Positions 33,995 to 46,464 of a stretch of DNA of 64,000 bases are shown piece after piece. The DNA is from Hawksworthiomyces lignivorus (lineage: Eukaryota; Ascomycota; Sordariomycetes; Ophiostomatales; Ophiostomataceae), in contig NTMA01000008.1 in NCBI GenBank assembly GCA_002917075.1, positions 186,001 to 250,000 of the forward strand, read 5' to 3'. Position numbers and translations under genes: made by a program. Below the pieces are notes generated by a model that did not search any database, was not told the DNA's origin, and saw nothing but the letters and a program-made list of their open reading frames with translations. How positions within the stretch are numbered: the first letter of the stretch is position 1; every line of letters starts with the position of its first letter.

Positions 33995-35535
33995 GGGGCC
34001 TGTGGCATCGGCTGGGAGAGGGTGTGTGTATGCATGTGTGTGTATGCGTGTGAGATACGCACGAGGAGACGGCGTACGAGACGTGCGGCGATGTCGTCTT
34101 CACGGATGGAAGGCTGCGCTTCACGCTAGAATCAGACGCAGCAGCAGAGAGACGCAGATGCAGACGCAATATAGACTGGCCACACGGGGCAGGGAAAGTC
34201 CTGCTTTTTTTATCCTTATAATGTCTTGTTTTTTTTTTTATTATATCGGGTGCCCCCTGTCCTCTTTATATTTTTTTCTTGTCTCTTACTATTTTCTTCA
34301 TCAATCAATACCGGGAGCCCATATTGAAGGAGAGTCTGCTTTCCTTACCTCTTCATCAGTTTTGTTTATATTTTTTTTTCTTTTTTTTTCTTCTTCTATC
34401 TGGCTTGTTGGTATAGCACAAGTTTTCTACGAGGACGTCTTCGTCACTAGCATAAAGACGAGAGATGCTCACAGGGAGAGACGTCTAGAGAGCAGAGGCC
34501 CCAGAGGAACATTTACAGCAAGCCTCCTCATCCCTTCGGCAGACACCACTAGATGCCACAATCTAGACCGCAGCATGGCTCGCCTATAGCATTGGCCTCT
34601 CTTGTCGTCTTCCTGTGTTCCTGTGTTCTTTTCCTCTTTTACTCGTTCTTCAGTGCTGTAACCCCTCTTGTCTCTCTTCCCTTGTCCATTTCTGTCGCTT
34701 CCCGCTGTACAGTATGCAATAGAAAGCCGCCGCGTTGCAGATGGAGCTTGGTAATCCTAATAATAAAGCTGGATTTTCTGTTGTGTTTGTTGTGTTGATT
34801 GTGCTCGTCGTGTTCGGGGCCCATCTCTGCCCTAGAGGCCTAGCTCGTGCTCCCCTATACCTAGTTTCCGATTCGTCTTGACGCCCACAGAACTGCCCCG
34901 TAATACGTAGGACAGATGCGTTGTCGCCTGTCGTGTGGCCCTTTTCCTGTGACAGACTGGAATGGGGTCTTGTTTGTCTCCGATGCATATTCCCAGTGCA
35001 TGCCCCCCCGGTGCACGTCCCCAATGCATGCCCCCAGTATTATTATGCGCCTAGCATGGCCTGGCCTGGCCCCAAGTATTGGTTCTGTTTCGGCTCTGTA
35101 AGCTGTGTGCTATATGCACAATGCCGCTATAATGAACCTGCTTAGGCTTCTAGCGCCTATATGCAGCTAAAGCGTCAGTGGTGTGGTTTTTGCTGATGAA
35201 TTCTCCATTTATTTTGCGATTTAATTTAATTCTACCCTGCAAGCCTCTAGCTATTGCCGACGTTTATCGCTCATCCGTCATTTTTTCTTCTGACACGCGG
35301 AATTGGCCATTCTCAAAATCCTCACCCAATTCGCTTTCTCCATATCTCTCCCTCCCTCCCTCCAGCTGCCACGCGCCATCGACCCCCCCGGCTGCATCAA
35401 TTATCTCTCCTCTCTTCTTTCGTTTTTATTTCCTTCTTTTCTTCGGTCTTTTTTTTTCTTTCGTCTTTGCTTTTCTTCTGTCAATTGTTTTCTTCTTCCG
35501 GTCTTTCCTATTCGTCCCTCCATCTTCCGCCCAAC
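33995..35535. other. Intergenic, Rab5 3' flank and MIC60 promoter
   Basis: 1.5 kb. A GT-rich microsatellite lies at about 34021-34051, with T-rich tracts at 34230-34400. Near 34985-35040 is a short repeated motif containing GCATGCCCCC. The region before 35536 is pyrimidine-rich leader. No gene seen. Confidence 0.6.
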
Positions 35536-37763
35536 ATGCTCCGGACTTCCCTTCGGTCCGCGCGAGCTCTGGGCTCCCGGCCCATCGCCGCTGCAGCTTC
35601 AGCTTCTGCCCCACGCCTGTGGCGCACCGTTGGCGTGGCCAGCCAGGTAAGGCATATGCTTGGAAGAAGCTTGGAAAGCTTGCTTGATGCAATGTAAAGC
35701 TCTGCTCTCGATGCTCATTGACACGTGTGATCCCACAGAGATTCTACGCCGATGCCCCAAAGCCGACCACAACAGCTTCAGGTTCGCCATCACCTCCAAC
35801 CTCTTCTGATCCCTTCCATTCTTAGATCAACCCACTGACTTCCCGGTTCGCTCCCTCCAGATGCCGTAGCACCAAAAATTTCAACACCACCACCGCCGGC
35901 TCCTCGCAAGCGCGGCTTCTTCCGGCGGCTGCGCAACTTCGTGCTGACTCTGAGCTTCCTGGGCGCCCTGGCCTTTGGCGGCGGCGTCTGGTACTCGCGC
36001 GTCAACGACAACTTCCACGACTTCTTCACCGAGTACATTCCCTATGGCGAGCAGGCCGTGCTGTACCTTGAGGAGCTCGACTTCCGCAAGCGCTTCCCCA
36101 AGGTCGCCGACCGCCTCGGAGCCGGCTCACGCCGCGACACCGGCGCTGACGTCCACGTGCCCGCCCAGAGCGGCGCCTCCTGGCGCGTAGCCGACCCGCA
36201 GGGCAGCGGCAGCCGCCAGTCGGCGGCCGTGGCCAACAAGAGCGACTCGACGTCGTCGTCGGCGCCGGCAGCTAAGCCTGCTAACGGCAGCAAGAAGGCA
36301 GACGCCAAGCCCGCCGCTACTGCTCCTGCTGCTCCGGCTGCTCCGGCACCTGCCCCGGCTGCGGCTGCTGTGGCAGCCCCCGCCGCGGAGGCCAAGGCTG
36401 TCGCTCCCGCGGCTGCACCTGCTGCTGACAAGACCGACAAGGCCGACTCTACGTTCAAGGCGCCCGAGGTGGACGAGCCGTCGCGGTGGCCGCCGGCGTC
36501 GCCCATCGACCCGCTGACGGTCAACGACGCGGCGGAGCCCGTGGTGCAGGACGTGGTGCGGCTGCTCAACGACATCATCACGGTGATCAACGCGGACAAG
36601 GCGAGCGACAAGTACGCGGCGGCCATCGGCAAGGCCAAGGCGGCCGTGGGCAAGGTGGGGGCGCAGGTGAAGGCGGTGCGGGCGGCGGCGGAGCAGGACG
36701 CGGCGGCGCAGGTGGCGGCGCGCACGTCGAGCTTCGACAAGGCGGCGCAGGAGCTGCTGGCGCGCGTCGAGGGCGCCATGGCGGCGCAGGAGCAGGAGTG
36801 GCGGGCGCAGTTCGACGCGGAGCTGGCGAGCGCGCGCCAGGGCTACGAGGCGCGGCTGGAGCTGGCGACGGCGCGCGAGCGCCAGCTGGCCGACGAGCGC
36901 CTGCAGAACCGCCTGCTGGAGCAGGCCGTGCAGATGACGCGCCAGTTCGCCGACGAGCTGGCCGCCCGCGTCGAGCAGGAGCGCCAGGGCCGCCTGGGCC
37001 GCCTGCGCGACCTGTCCGCCGCCGTCGCCGACCTCGAGCGCCTGACCGCCGGCTGGACCGCCGTCGTCGACGCCAGCCAGCGCGCCCAGCAGCTGCACGT
37101 CGCCGTCGACGCCGTGCGCGCGCGCCTGGCCGACTCTGCCGATTCCGATTCCGACGACGACGATATCTTGCCCCGCCCCTTTGTCAAGGAGCTCGTCGCC
37201 GTCAAGGAGACCGCCGCCGGCGACCCCGTCGTCGACGCCGCCATCGCCTCCATCCCCCCCGTCGCCTACCAGCGCGGCGTCGCCCGCCCCCGCGAGCTCG
37301 TCGACCGCTTCCGCCGCGTCGCCGCCGAGGTCCGCAAGGCCGCCCTGCTGCCCGAGGACGCCGGCGTCGCCAGCCACGCCTCCAGCTACGTCTTGAGCAA
37401 GGTGCTCTTCCGCAAGCAGCCCGGCAGCGGCAGCGGCAGCGACAGCACCACGGCGGTGGCCGCCGACGGCGACGTCGAGGGCATCCTGACCCGCGCCCAG
37501 GCCCTGCTCGAGGAGGGCAACCTGGACGCCGCCGCCCGCGAGGTCAACGGCCTCTCGGGCTGGGCCAAGACGCTCAGCCGCGACTGGCTCGGCGAGGTGC
37601 GCAAGGTGCTCGAGGTGCAGCAGGCCCTGGATGTGAGTGGCTTTTCCTTTGTTTTTTTCAACCGTTCTTGTCTCGTGGAAAAGTATCATTGCTGACTTTC
37701 TCTTTCTAGGTCATAACCGCCGAGGCTCGGTTACGGAGCCTGCAGCTGGAGAAGAGCCGATGA
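35536..37763 (+). CDS. MIC60: MIC60/mitofilin, MICOS core subunit
   Basis: Exons 35536-35646, 35739-35781, 35861-37632 and 37710-37763 give 659 residues. The N-terminus (MLRTSLRSARALGSRP) is a basic, amphipathic mitochondrial presequence. A single membrane segment lies at about 79-98 (LTLSFLGALAFGGGVWYS). An Ala/Pro/Lys-rich linker follows, then a long coiled coil (about 260-420), and the C-terminal mitofilin domain closes the protein. The last exon adds the conserved tail VITAEARLRSLQLEKSR. MIC60 shapes and holds crista junctions in the inner mitochondrial membrane and contacts the SAM/TOB complex, whose SAM37 subunit is encoded about 12 kb downstream. The first three exons are short, so the presequence is split by two introns. 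Confidence 0.95.
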
Positions 37764-38227
37764 GCGTGCCGCAAGGGCCGCGGGAGCGTATTAGATAGAA
37801 AAGAGGAGGAAGGCTAGAATAGAGGAGAGAGGATCATGTATATCGGCATCCTCTGTCTCATTTGTTTGCTGTAGCTGTTTTTCTCTTTTGTTTTTCCACA
37901 TGTGTATATTCATTCGACAACGAGAGCAAAGGGACGGGAAAGGGGGAGAAGACGAGACAGCGGAAGTTTCTGTACGAGAAAAAGGCGAACGACGTTTCCG
38001 TGTACAATTAAAAACGAAGAAAGCGTTAATAATCTACATATACATATAGACAGCTTCTGCCATAGGACTACTCGAGGAGCACAGCGGGCGCCATGTCGCC
38101 GTTCGTAATGCACCTCCCATTCCTGTTCCTAAACAATTAATCGTAGACTGACGTAGCAGGCATCTCCAATTACATATCTGCGTGCTGTCCCGCAACGACC
38201 GTCCATCCAGCGCCCGAGCATTCCACT
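37764..38227. other. Intergenic between convergent genes
   Basis: AT-rich 3' flanks of MIC60 and the Rrn9-domain gene. No gene seen. Confidence 0.6.
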
Positions 38228-41046
38228 CTAGCTAGACGTGCCCGAAGTGTCCATGGCCTCCACGGCTTCCACCACGGCCTCCCTGGCCCTGGCCCTCTTG
38301 TTCGCCTTCTCGCCCGGTCGTCGCCGAGGTTTCTTGTCCTTGCCTCGCTCGCCGCGCCGGCGACGGACTGGCTGCACGTCGTCGTCGCCACCAATTTGCG
38401 CGCCGATGTCGATCTCGGCGTCGTCACGGACGCCGCCACCGCTACCACTAAAACCCGGTCGTGCTGCTGGCCGCGCAGGAAGGCTCATCGCGCTAGCTGC
38501 TGGCGGCAGCAGGGCCGGCGCAGGGCTGGCCGGGTCTTCCAAGTGGACGAGCTTCAGGTGCCGCACCAGGTTGGCCCGCCGAGTGAAGCCGTCAGTAGCC
38601 CTGTCGCACCGCTGGTGCGGGCAGTACCAGTAGGCGGGCGGCTTCGGCAGCTGCGGAAGCTTCGTCCGTATGGCCAGCCCGCCGGCGGCCTCGCTTGCCG
38701 TGGCGCCGCGCTTCGGTGGCCTGTCGCGGAACCGCGCCTGGAACCGCAAGAGCCCGCGCCGTCTCCAGAGATGCAGGCCTCCGTCGTCGTCTTGGGTGCC
38801 TTTGCCTTGGTCGCCGTCGCCGTCCTCATTATCGTCTTCTTCTTCGCCTTCCTCGCCGCCCTCCGTATGGACGGCTAGTGTCTGCGCAGGGTGTATTCTC
38901 CTGTGCCGGCGCAGCCGCATGACTGCGCCAGACAGGACGACAGGCTGGTCGCTGCTGGCATCCGTGTCTGCATCGTAGTCGTGTGCCGCGTTCTCGTGCA
39001 GATGGGCAAACCGCGCGGCACCCGGCCGGGGTGCGAAGACGGCGGATGCGATATGCCCGCTAGGTATCTGCCTTGCCCCGTCTCCGCTGTTGTCGTCGTC
39101 CCCTTCCTTTTCTTTCCCATTTCGTCTCGGCCCCTGCGACAACACAGGCTTCTGTGCGCTCTCCACGCCGCCCAGCGTCGACAAGACCATGCTCTGGCCG
39201 AACAGGTCGGCACAGCGCTGCGCGCTGCGGGCCAGCACGGCGCCGTCGAAGCCGGCCAGCGCCGCGGCGCCGAGCACGTCGCTCCAGTCGCGCAGGCCTG
39301 CCGCCGCGAGGGGGTCGCCAGGGCGCCTCTCGGTGTGTGGCGTTTCCGCGCCGCCGCCGCCGTCGCGGCCGCGGCCGCGGCTGGGCGCAGCTGGATTGGC
39401 CGGGCTCGGCTGCGCGGCGGCAGCAGCAGCAGCAAAATCCTCCGTCTCTGCTGCTGTTGCTGCTGCTCGCTCCGCCGCTGGTTCGCTCCGAGCCCGTCCT
39501 CTCCTCCTCTCCGGCGTGGCTGCGGGAGCGTTCCTGTCGTCTGCGTTCCCTGCTGCGCTCCTCGCACTCTTCTTCGGGCTGCCCGTCTTGGACGCGGCCT
39601 CGTCCGAGCTGTCCGGCAGGCGTCGATGGCTCTCCCGCGCCAGGCGGATCCGGTACGCCTTGTCGGTCTCGCCCGGCAGCTGCTCGCGCTGCTTGCGCGG
39701 GCGTCCCGGTCTGCGCTTCGCCGGCTCCGATGGGCCAGAAGGCGTGCTCTCGGCCGTGTGCGAGCGCACTAGGTTTGGCCTTGTCGGGCTGGCCCTGGCT
39801 TGCTTCACAGAACGAGCATCTTCCGCTCCAGACGACACGTACTTCACTTCATCGTCGTCGCTGTCGTCGTCGTTGCCGCCACCGTTTGTCGTAGACCTGT
39901 GCGTAGCCTCAAACGTGACCGCTCGGACGTTGTGCAGCACGGTCAGCAGTCGGTCGACCTGGACGAGCATGTGGCGCACGCTCGGCCGCAGGAGGCGGGC
40001 AGACAGCTCATCGTCCGCCGACACGACTGGTCGTTTGCCATCTGCTGTTGGGGGCTTCTTTGATCGAGGCGCGTCGTCGTCTGTCGTAGCGGCGTCGTCT
40101 CCTGTCCGCGCATGCCTTCCTCCTTGGTCGCGTGCTCTCCGTTTCTCTCCTCTGCCTCTTTCCCTGCGCTTCCTCTTGCGCCTTCCGCTTCCGACAGCAA
40201 ATCTCCTCCGCCGCCGGAAGCGAATCTTGGCCATCCGCAGAATGGTCGCCGTCAGTATATCTTCCAGAAGCCGACCCGGCGGGCTCTCCATGCCGGTGGG
40301 ATCCAGCTGTGCATCATCTTCGAAGTCGTCATTTTCATTGCCACCTGCGTCTCTGGAAGCCTCCTCTGCGCCAGCTGCCTCATCCCTCGTCCCGTCTTCC
40401 GCGTCGTCCTCGTCGTCCTCATCCCCGTCTTCCTCAGACGGAGCACGCGCGAGGAACGGCGCCTCATGCGGCCGCAGCGGCCATGCCGTCCAGTACGGCT
40501 CCGGCGCCCAGAGCCGTGCAAGCACGTCCTGGCTCGACGACTCCTCGTCGCTCGACTCAGCGCCTGCCTCTCTCTTCATGTCGAGCTTGGCGCGCTTTGC
40601 GTTTGGTCAGCAGAGAAGAAATAGAATACGAATAAGAAGAACGAGAATAATGGAGCCTGCTTCCTCACTGTGATGCTGTCTGCCCGCTCTCGCTGCCAGT
40701 CCGCTGCCCGCCGCTTGAGCGCGTGCACGTTGTACAGGTGCGCCGCCAGGTCGCCCGCGCGGGCGCCGTGCATGGCGTCCACGGTCAAGCGCTCGGGCTC
40801 GATCGTCTCCAGCCACATCTCCTTTCGCGTCTTCTTCTCTTCATGCGCGGAAGAGGCACCTCTGCCGCCTACTCCCCCGCCTCCACCCCTGCCGCCGCTG
40901 CTGCTGCTGCGAGGCGGCCTGGAACGGGATGCGGCCTTGGACGTCGCCCTATTTCTGCGCCGGCGGTCCGCAGCCTCCTGCCGGCGGCGGTTGATCTCCC
41001 GGGCCTCTTCGTCATCGTATCTCCGCTTTTTCCTTGGCTGATGCAT
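38228..41046 (-). CDS. Rrn9-domain protein with C-terminal C2H2 zinc finger
   Basis: Exons 41046-40669 and 40594-38228 give 914 residues. Two blocks of the Rrn9 domain are visible: DAMHGARAGDLAAHLYNVHALKRR-type sequence at about 87-115, and WAPEPYWTAWPLRPHEAPF at 155-173. The intron falls between them. Rrn9 is a subunit of the yeast upstream activation factor for RNA polymerase I. A long, low-complexity middle part follows, with acidic runs, basic runs and an AT-hook-like RRPGRPRKQ near 418. Near 781-811 is a C2H2 finger (YCPHQRCDRA, then RRANLVRHLKLVHL), and a basic nuclear-targeting C-terminus ends it. A nuclear role in rDNA transcription is inferred from the Rrn9 domain only. The short CAAACGCAAAG acceptor is the least certain point. 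Confidence 0.82.
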
Positions 41047-41928
41047 AGCACCTTGCTACATTTTGTCGCTGTGCTGGGGGTTTTTTTTTTGGCTGCACTG
41101 CTGCAAAGATTGCGGCTGGCAGCCCAAATATGAAAGACTGTCAGTCGTTTGCAGCAAGTGAAAATTTAAGTGGGGCGCATGTACACCGCAGAGAAGACCT
41201 TCACGAGGCGCTCCAGCAGATCGGCTCACAAACTCCACATGCCATCTACGGAGTATGCCAAGAAATTGCTTCTCGGCGTGAAAGATTCTAACCAATTCAG
41301 AAATATGTTTGTGTTACAAAGGCACGCTATATACGCCTGCTGGCCTTTTTTTTAGGGTCATTTCATGTATTCCTGGTAGATGCGTGGCTCGCAGCGTCGT
41401 CTGCTTCACTGTGAGATTCTACGAATCATCTCTGCCTGTCCTACAGCCTTTGGGAGAAGAGAGATTGTGCCCTGACGAATTTGCAACACATTACTCCGTA
41501 GATGATGCCAGGAATCGGTTGTATGTTAAGGGATCTGTCGAGATAGGGCAGATCCTGGCAGACTTGTTTGCCCTATTGCTAACGCAAATGCACCAAGGGA
41601 ACCCCTGCCGTCATATCCAAACTACCCGTCATGGTCATGTCTTCGTATATCTTTTGCACTGCTCGTATTTGAACGCTGTACTACTTTTTTTTTTTTGGCC
41701 CACATGAACGGGTGTACCATGCATCTCACAAGACGAATAGAGCAAGCTCTCCCTCAACCACGACCACCGAACTCTTGTAGAATCGTCCCAAGCTCAACCA
41801 TGCCCATTCGTCGAGTCATTTCACTGCAAGTCTCCTAGAGTGCAACTATGCGAAAAAGTGACAAGCGAGTTCCAGCTGAATTTTGTCGTTGGTTTGTGAG
41901 TCTGCATTCTCGTAGCCTCACTGCTTTG
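41047..41928. other. Intergenic, no gene seen
   Basis: Contains two motif sites (TACGGAGTA at 41247-41255 and TACTCCGTA at 41493-41501). A 132-codon open frame at 41309-41707 has no recognisable domain and lacks the codon bias of genes here. Confidence 0.55.
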
Positions 41929-42591
41929 TCATGTGCAAGTCACCAGGGATATGTTTGTAAAGTACACAGTGGATGGCCCTTTGGCGGACAAGTAGAAGGC
42001 GAGGGAGGTATACGTTGCTTTGGCCTTGAATGACGTGCTGTACGAACGCCACTCCCCAGGGTTCGCCAGAGCCAGTGCGATGTCGATGTCTCCCGTGAGC
42101 CAGTTGATATCGGACCCGGTGCCAAGGACGTCAATGTAGTAGTCGAAAGAGACCGTGAACGTCTTCCCAATGCTGGTAATAACCGATTCTAAAGCCTGAA
42201 CGTATTGGCCGCTACCGACGCTCATGCTTAAGCACGAGGCAGGCCCCTCGCACTTGGTCGTGACTGCAATCGAACCTGTGCCGAACGAAACCCAGTCTGT
42301 CTGCCCTTGGCTAAAATCGCCATTGTTTATGAGATTCGTGCAGGTTGGTGTAGGTGGCGACGATGACGATGAAAATGATGATGACGATGATGGTGATGGC
42401 GATGATGGTGATGGCGATGATGTCGATGGCGATGATGACGATGACGATGACAATGATGGCAAGCTTGACGAAGACGGAGCGACGCTAGACGATGAGGATG
42501 AGGATGAAGTTGAAGAGACCGCCGGTTTACACCGGGATGCCATAGTCGTCGACCAGGACAGGCCAGCCGCCAACAAAGTGACAAACCGCAT
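41929..42591 (-). CDS. Small secreted Ser-rich protein with carbohydrate-binding-like domain
   Basis: A single exon of 220 residues. The start at 42591 gives a classic signal peptide (MRFVTLLAAGLSWSTTMA, cleavage about 18/19); an in-frame start 30 bases upstream would spoil it. Residues about 24-92 are nearly all Ser with Pro, encoded by imperfect GAT/GGT-type repeats, and look like an O-glycosylated stalk. Residues about 95-220 begin NLINNGDFSQGQTDW and continue in a beta-rich pattern with four Cys. This is like CBM4/9 (CenC-like) and other galactose-binding-fold modules. No catalytic domain is present. It is probably a cell-wall or extracellular sugar-binding protein. It lies alone in a gene-sparse stretch. 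Confidence 0.72.
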   Translation of the reverse strand: MRFVTLLAAGLSWSTTMASRCKPAVSSTSSSSSSSSVAPSSSSLPSLSSSSSSSPSTSSPSPSSPSPSSSSSFSSSSSPPTPTCTNLINNGDFSQGQTDWVSFGTGSIAVTTKCEGPASCLSMSVGSGQYVQALESVITSIGKTFTVSFDYYIDVLGTGSDINWLTGDIDIALALANPGEWRSYSTSFKAKATYTSLAFYLSAKGPSTVYFTNISLVTCT

Positions 42592-44286
42592 GATTTTGTG
42601 TTTTCCTTTATTACAATACACAGTTGTTTCGTATATTATGAATTAGTTGGTAAGAAAGTTCATACCGGAGACTGCAACACAATTAAAAACAGGGAAGAAG
42701 AAAACAATTCAATCTGAACAGCTTCGAAAAGGTGAACAAGGAAAGTGAAGAAGTATTTTTTTTCCCCTTCGTCTCTTTTGGTTACGATACACCTCTATCG
42801 TAGTCCTCGCCAACGAGTATACTACTCGTCAAATCGTGTACACGCATATTAGAACTCCTTTTTCCAAGTCTTCAAGAATACGATGTAGTATTATTGTTGG
42901 TTCCTGCATGGAGAGGCACCAATGACTCTGTCTGTTTGTTATTGGTAGAGCCCGCAGTCTTTCAATATGACGATTCCAAAAGAAGAATACAATTAATTGC
43001 TAGGCCTCCACGGCACCGAATAATATTCTTGTTAGACTAGCACCGATTAAGATAGAGTATTGAAACAAGCCAGAATAGGATTAAAAACGGAAAACTAGAA
43101 AGAAACCCATTCTACACGCCATACTCCGTACATGTACTAGAAATCATAAAGGCCCGTGGCATGAAATATATATATATATATATAATAACCGAGCATCCGG
43201 CTCGGGCTACCCGGTTCCTCTAGTGTGCGTCTCTGCGCTGGCAAGCATCAAGGTGATCAGCACCACCGTCGGCCATGTAGCGGATACCACATGCAAACTG
43301 CAAACACATTAATAACCTCATGGTCTGACGTAGCGACTGTATAACGAGGTCCTGGTCATTAGCCTTGTCGTAAAGACGCGTAGTATCAGCACTAAGCAGC
43401 GCCTAAACAGCCCTAGATGGGAGGTTGGGGACTGAGGGCTGTTATCGTTTTGCAAGGCTTGTATATTTGAGGCTATGTCTCTTCACTATCTACAGAATGG
43501 TGCATCACGATAATGCTTTAGGCTCCATACAAGTGCATTGTGCGTAGACAATCGCGGCTGATTTGTGCGAGTTCCTAAGAGATCATGCGGTACTGCAAGT
43601 CTATTGTGTGCAGGAGGCAGAAGTAAGAGGATGGGAGACATTGCTATAGGAATTTACCAGAGACAAAGCCTGCCAGAGCAGCGATTACAGCAAGGCAGAA
43701 CAGCACAGCATATTCCAGTTGCTAAAATAGATAATATTGCTGGAGAAGACAATTCTATGGCCGTGCATCTTCCGTCTATGGAGTATAAAGAAGCTTTGAG
43801 ATGGTCAATCCAAATTGTGCCCTGCAAGGACTGGCGAACGCAGAGCAGGGCAATAAAATCATGATAGCTTATAATGCAGAGATACAGAGACAATCTATAG
43901 ATGCATTTATGTATGAGATTGCTTCAAACAAGCGGTATTTGCGTATGCATGTACAACAAATTTCAGATCTACTGTTCATGTCCTACGCTCACGTTCTTTT
44001 CTAAACCACTCCCACGAGCACTCGCCTATCGGCCGCCTATCGTCAAACCAAGATGAGCACTCCTCATATCTAGCTGGTTTGGGGCGAGCGTTGGTCGATG
44101 CAATAATGCAATAGCACTGTATGTAGCATTCCTTGTACACTCTGCAAGATTCGAAAGAAGCAAAAACGCCTTTTATTGCCAGATAAAAAAATTTGTGGAA
44201 AGAAAAATTCTATGCTACAGTCCCGGTGCATCCTTTTTTTTTTTTTAAGAACTCTTCTTTTTTCTGCTCCCCTGCAGCGGAGCTCT
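42592..44286. other. Intergenic, AT-rich, no gene seen
   Basis: 1.7 kb of AT-rich DNA with a TACTCCGTA site (43122-43130), an AT microsatellite (43166-43184) and a T-run near 44235. Short open frames around 43565-44004 have no recognisable content. Confidence 0.6.
43166..43184. repeat. AT dinucleotide microsatellite
   Basis: Nineteen bases of alternating A and T. Confidence 0.95.
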
Positions 44287-46464
44287 TCATGCGGCGCCGG
44301 CCTTGCCCTTGGCCTGCTGGCGCTCGAGCTTCCGACGCTTGGCGCGCAGCTTCTCGTCGGCGGCGCTGCGCTTGGTGTTGGTGTAGACCATCTGCTCGTA
44401 GAGCTTCCGCTTCTTCTTGGGCAGCATGCCCTTGGCGCGCTCGAGCTCCTCGGCGCGCTTCCGCTCCTGCCGGGCCAGCACCTTGCGCGCGTCGGCCTTG
44501 GCCTTGGCCCGCGGGTCGGCCGCCGCCTGCTTGCCGCCGCGAACAGGCTTGCCCGTCAGCTCCGCCTCCAGCTCCAGCTGGCGCTGCAGCGCAGACGACG
44601 CGGCCTCCTCGTCGTCCTCGTCGTCGTTGTCGTCCTCGCCGGCGGCCTCGTCCTCGTCGCCCGAGAACCCGCCGAACGTCTTGTCGGCTTCTTCCTCGTC
44701 GTCGTCTTCGTCGTCCGTCCCGGCCACGTCCATGCCGCCGTCGTCATCCTCTTCGTCTTCGTCGTCGTCCTCGGCCTCTTGCTTCTTGGCCTTGCGGCCA
44801 GCCTTTGCCTTGGGCGCCTTGTCGGCAGCGGCGCCAGCTTCTTCTTCGTCGTCCTCTTCCTCCTCGTCCTCCTCGTCCTCCTCGTCCTCCGCCAGCGCCT
44901 CGGCCTCAGTCTGCTGCGCCGCCAGCGGCAGCGACGGGTCGTACTGGCCCTGGGCGGCCTTGACAAAGGGGCTCAGGTGGGGCGGCAGCTGGGCGCCGGG
45001 CGCGTACAGGTCCGGGCGCTGCAGCTCCTCGGCGTTGACGCTGTCCCAGACCCACTGGGGCTGGACGTAGATGCGGCCCGGCACGCGGCGGTGGGCGGCC
45101 AGCTTCTGGGCGGTCTGGTTGTCCTCGGTGTTCTCCTTGTCCTCGCCCTCGACGGCCACCTGCACGGGCGGGCGGTCGACGATCTGGTGCGTGATGGACG
45201 GGTCGCGCTCGTCGGTCGTGTAGGAGCCGCCGCCCAGCACGGCGTCCCAGCCGATGCGGCGGCAGCCAAAGGCGCGCAGCAGCAGCTCCAGCGGCTGGCG
45301 CGGCGTCTCGCGCGACAGGTACACGGTGCAGCCGGCAAACAGCGCCCGCGGGCTGCTGGCGCTGTACGCCGGCTGCGGCAGCACGTCGCCGCCGGGGCCG
45401 GCCGGCTCGAACTTGTCGATGGCGTCCGACGGCCGCACCTCGTCGGCCTCGTCACCGCCGCTGCCGCCGTCTGTCACAACCTGGCCCGTCTCCTCCTCCT
45501 TGAGCGTCCGCACCAGCTTGTCCACCTCGGCCTGCACGGCGGGGTCGGGGCCGTGCGCCGCGCTGCTGCCGTCCTGCGCCGTCTCCATGGCGTCGGCGTC
45601 CGCTGACGAAGACGACGGCAGCACGGCGGCGGCAGCGGCGCCCTCGAGCGTAAAGGCGCCGAGCTCGGCTGCGCTGTCGTCCTTGCTCGTGTCGAAGCGC
45701 GGCGGGTACTTGAGGCCGGTGGCCGTGTACAGGCGGAAGTTGACAAAGCCCAGCAGCGTCATGTAGAACTCGACGAAGCTGCCCATGATGCGGAAGTCAA
45801 TGTCGCCGACCACGCGCTGGTTGAACTTGTAGGGCACCAGCCAGGTGACCGTCTCGCCCTGCAGGCTGGCCTGGTAGTAGATGCCCTTGATAGACAGGAA
45901 CGACTTGCGCAGGCTGTGCGACACGATCAGGTAGTGCTGGAACTCGAGGCACAGCCGCTCGCACCGCGCCACCATGCGCGCCGGCACGGCCGCCGTGGCC
46001 GGCAGGCTGGCAAACAGGAACAGCATCGACAGGCAGTCGTCGAGGTCGCGCAGAGCGTCAGCAAAAGTCGGGTAGCGTTCGCGCACCACGTGGTCCAGCG
46101 TGTAGCGCGGCCGCCCCGTCTTCTCGGGCCGCGCGGCGTTCTGCTCAAAGCGCTGGGCGTCCGACACGTCGCCCCGGCCCAGCGCCCGCGCAATCTTCTT
46201 CTCCAGCACCTTCTGCTCGCGGAACCGCTGCACCAGCGGCTCGTGCAGCAGGTACTGGATGTCCTTGACGTAGTAGAACGTGGTCGACGCCGTCGACGAC
46301 TTGGACACCTTCTTCTTGCTGCGCGGCTCGCGCGGGTAGATGCCCTTCCAGATGCACAGCTTGCGGAAGTCGGGCAGGCTCAGCTGCAGCTTCTTGACGG
46401 CCTGCGTGCGCGTGATGTAGTTCCTGGCCGCACCGGCCTCGCCCTTCTTCTTGGACCGCGCCAT
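44287..46464 (-). CDS. NOP7: Pescadillo homolog (NOP7), 60S ribosome biogenesis
   Basis: A single exon of 725 residues. I chose the start at 46464 ([20 protein letters not shown]), which opens the conserved pescadillo N-terminus; the frame runs on upstream without support. The N-terminal domain (about 1-290) includes [15 protein letters not shown] and [25 protein letters not shown] domain spans about 370-485 ([20 protein letters not shown] to [16 protein letters not shown]). The C-terminal third alternates acidic (poly-Glu/Asp) and basic runs, including a final Lys/Arg-rich nucleolar-type tail. In yeast Nop7 works with Erb1 and Ytm1 to process 27S pre-rRNA. It shares a 534-base divergent promoter with the PIG-U gene. 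Confidence 0.97.
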   Translation of the reverse strand: MARSKKKGEAGAARNYITRTQAVKKLQLSLPDFRKLCIWKGIYPREPRSKKKVSKSSTASTTFYYVKDIQYLLHEPLVQRFREQKVLEKKIARALGRGDVSDAQRFEQNAARPEKTGRPRYTLDHVVRERYPTFADALRDLDDCLSMLFLFASLPATAAVPARMVARCERLCLEFQHYLIVSHSLRKSFLSIKGIYYQASLQGETVTWLVPYKFNQRVVGDIDFRIMGSFVEFYMTLLGFVNFRLYTATGLKYPPRFDTSKDDSAAELGAFTLEGAAAAAVLPSSSSADADAMETAQDGSSAAHGPDPAVQAEVDKLVRTLKEEETGQVVTDGGSGGDEADEVRPSDAIDKFEPAGPGGDVLPQPAYSASSPRALFAGCTVYLSRETPRQPLELLLRAFGCRRIGWDAVLGGGSYTTDERDPSITHQIVDRPPVQVAVEGEDKENTEDNQTAQKLAAHRRVPGRIYVQPQWVWDSVNAEELQRPDLYAPGAQLPPHLSPFVKAAQGQYDPSLPLAAQQTEAEALAEDEEDEEDEEEEDDEEEAGAAADKAPKAKAGRKAKKQEAEDDDEDEEDDDGGMDVAGTDDEDDDEEEADKTFGGFSGDEDEAAGEDDNDDEDDEEAASSALQRQLELEAELTGKPVRGGKQAAADPRAKAKADARKVLARQERKRAEELERAKGMLPKKKRKLYEQMVYTNTKRSAADEKLRAKRRKLERQQAKGKAGAA

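Noticed and set aside
34021..34051. GT-rich repeat considered as a telomere-like tract
   Set aside because: Not TTAGGG, short, and internal; an ordinary microsatellite.
41309..41707. 132-codon plus-strand frame between the Rrn9-domain gene and the secreted-protein gene
   Set aside because: No domain, weak codon bias, and it contains a copy of the intergenic 9-mer motif.
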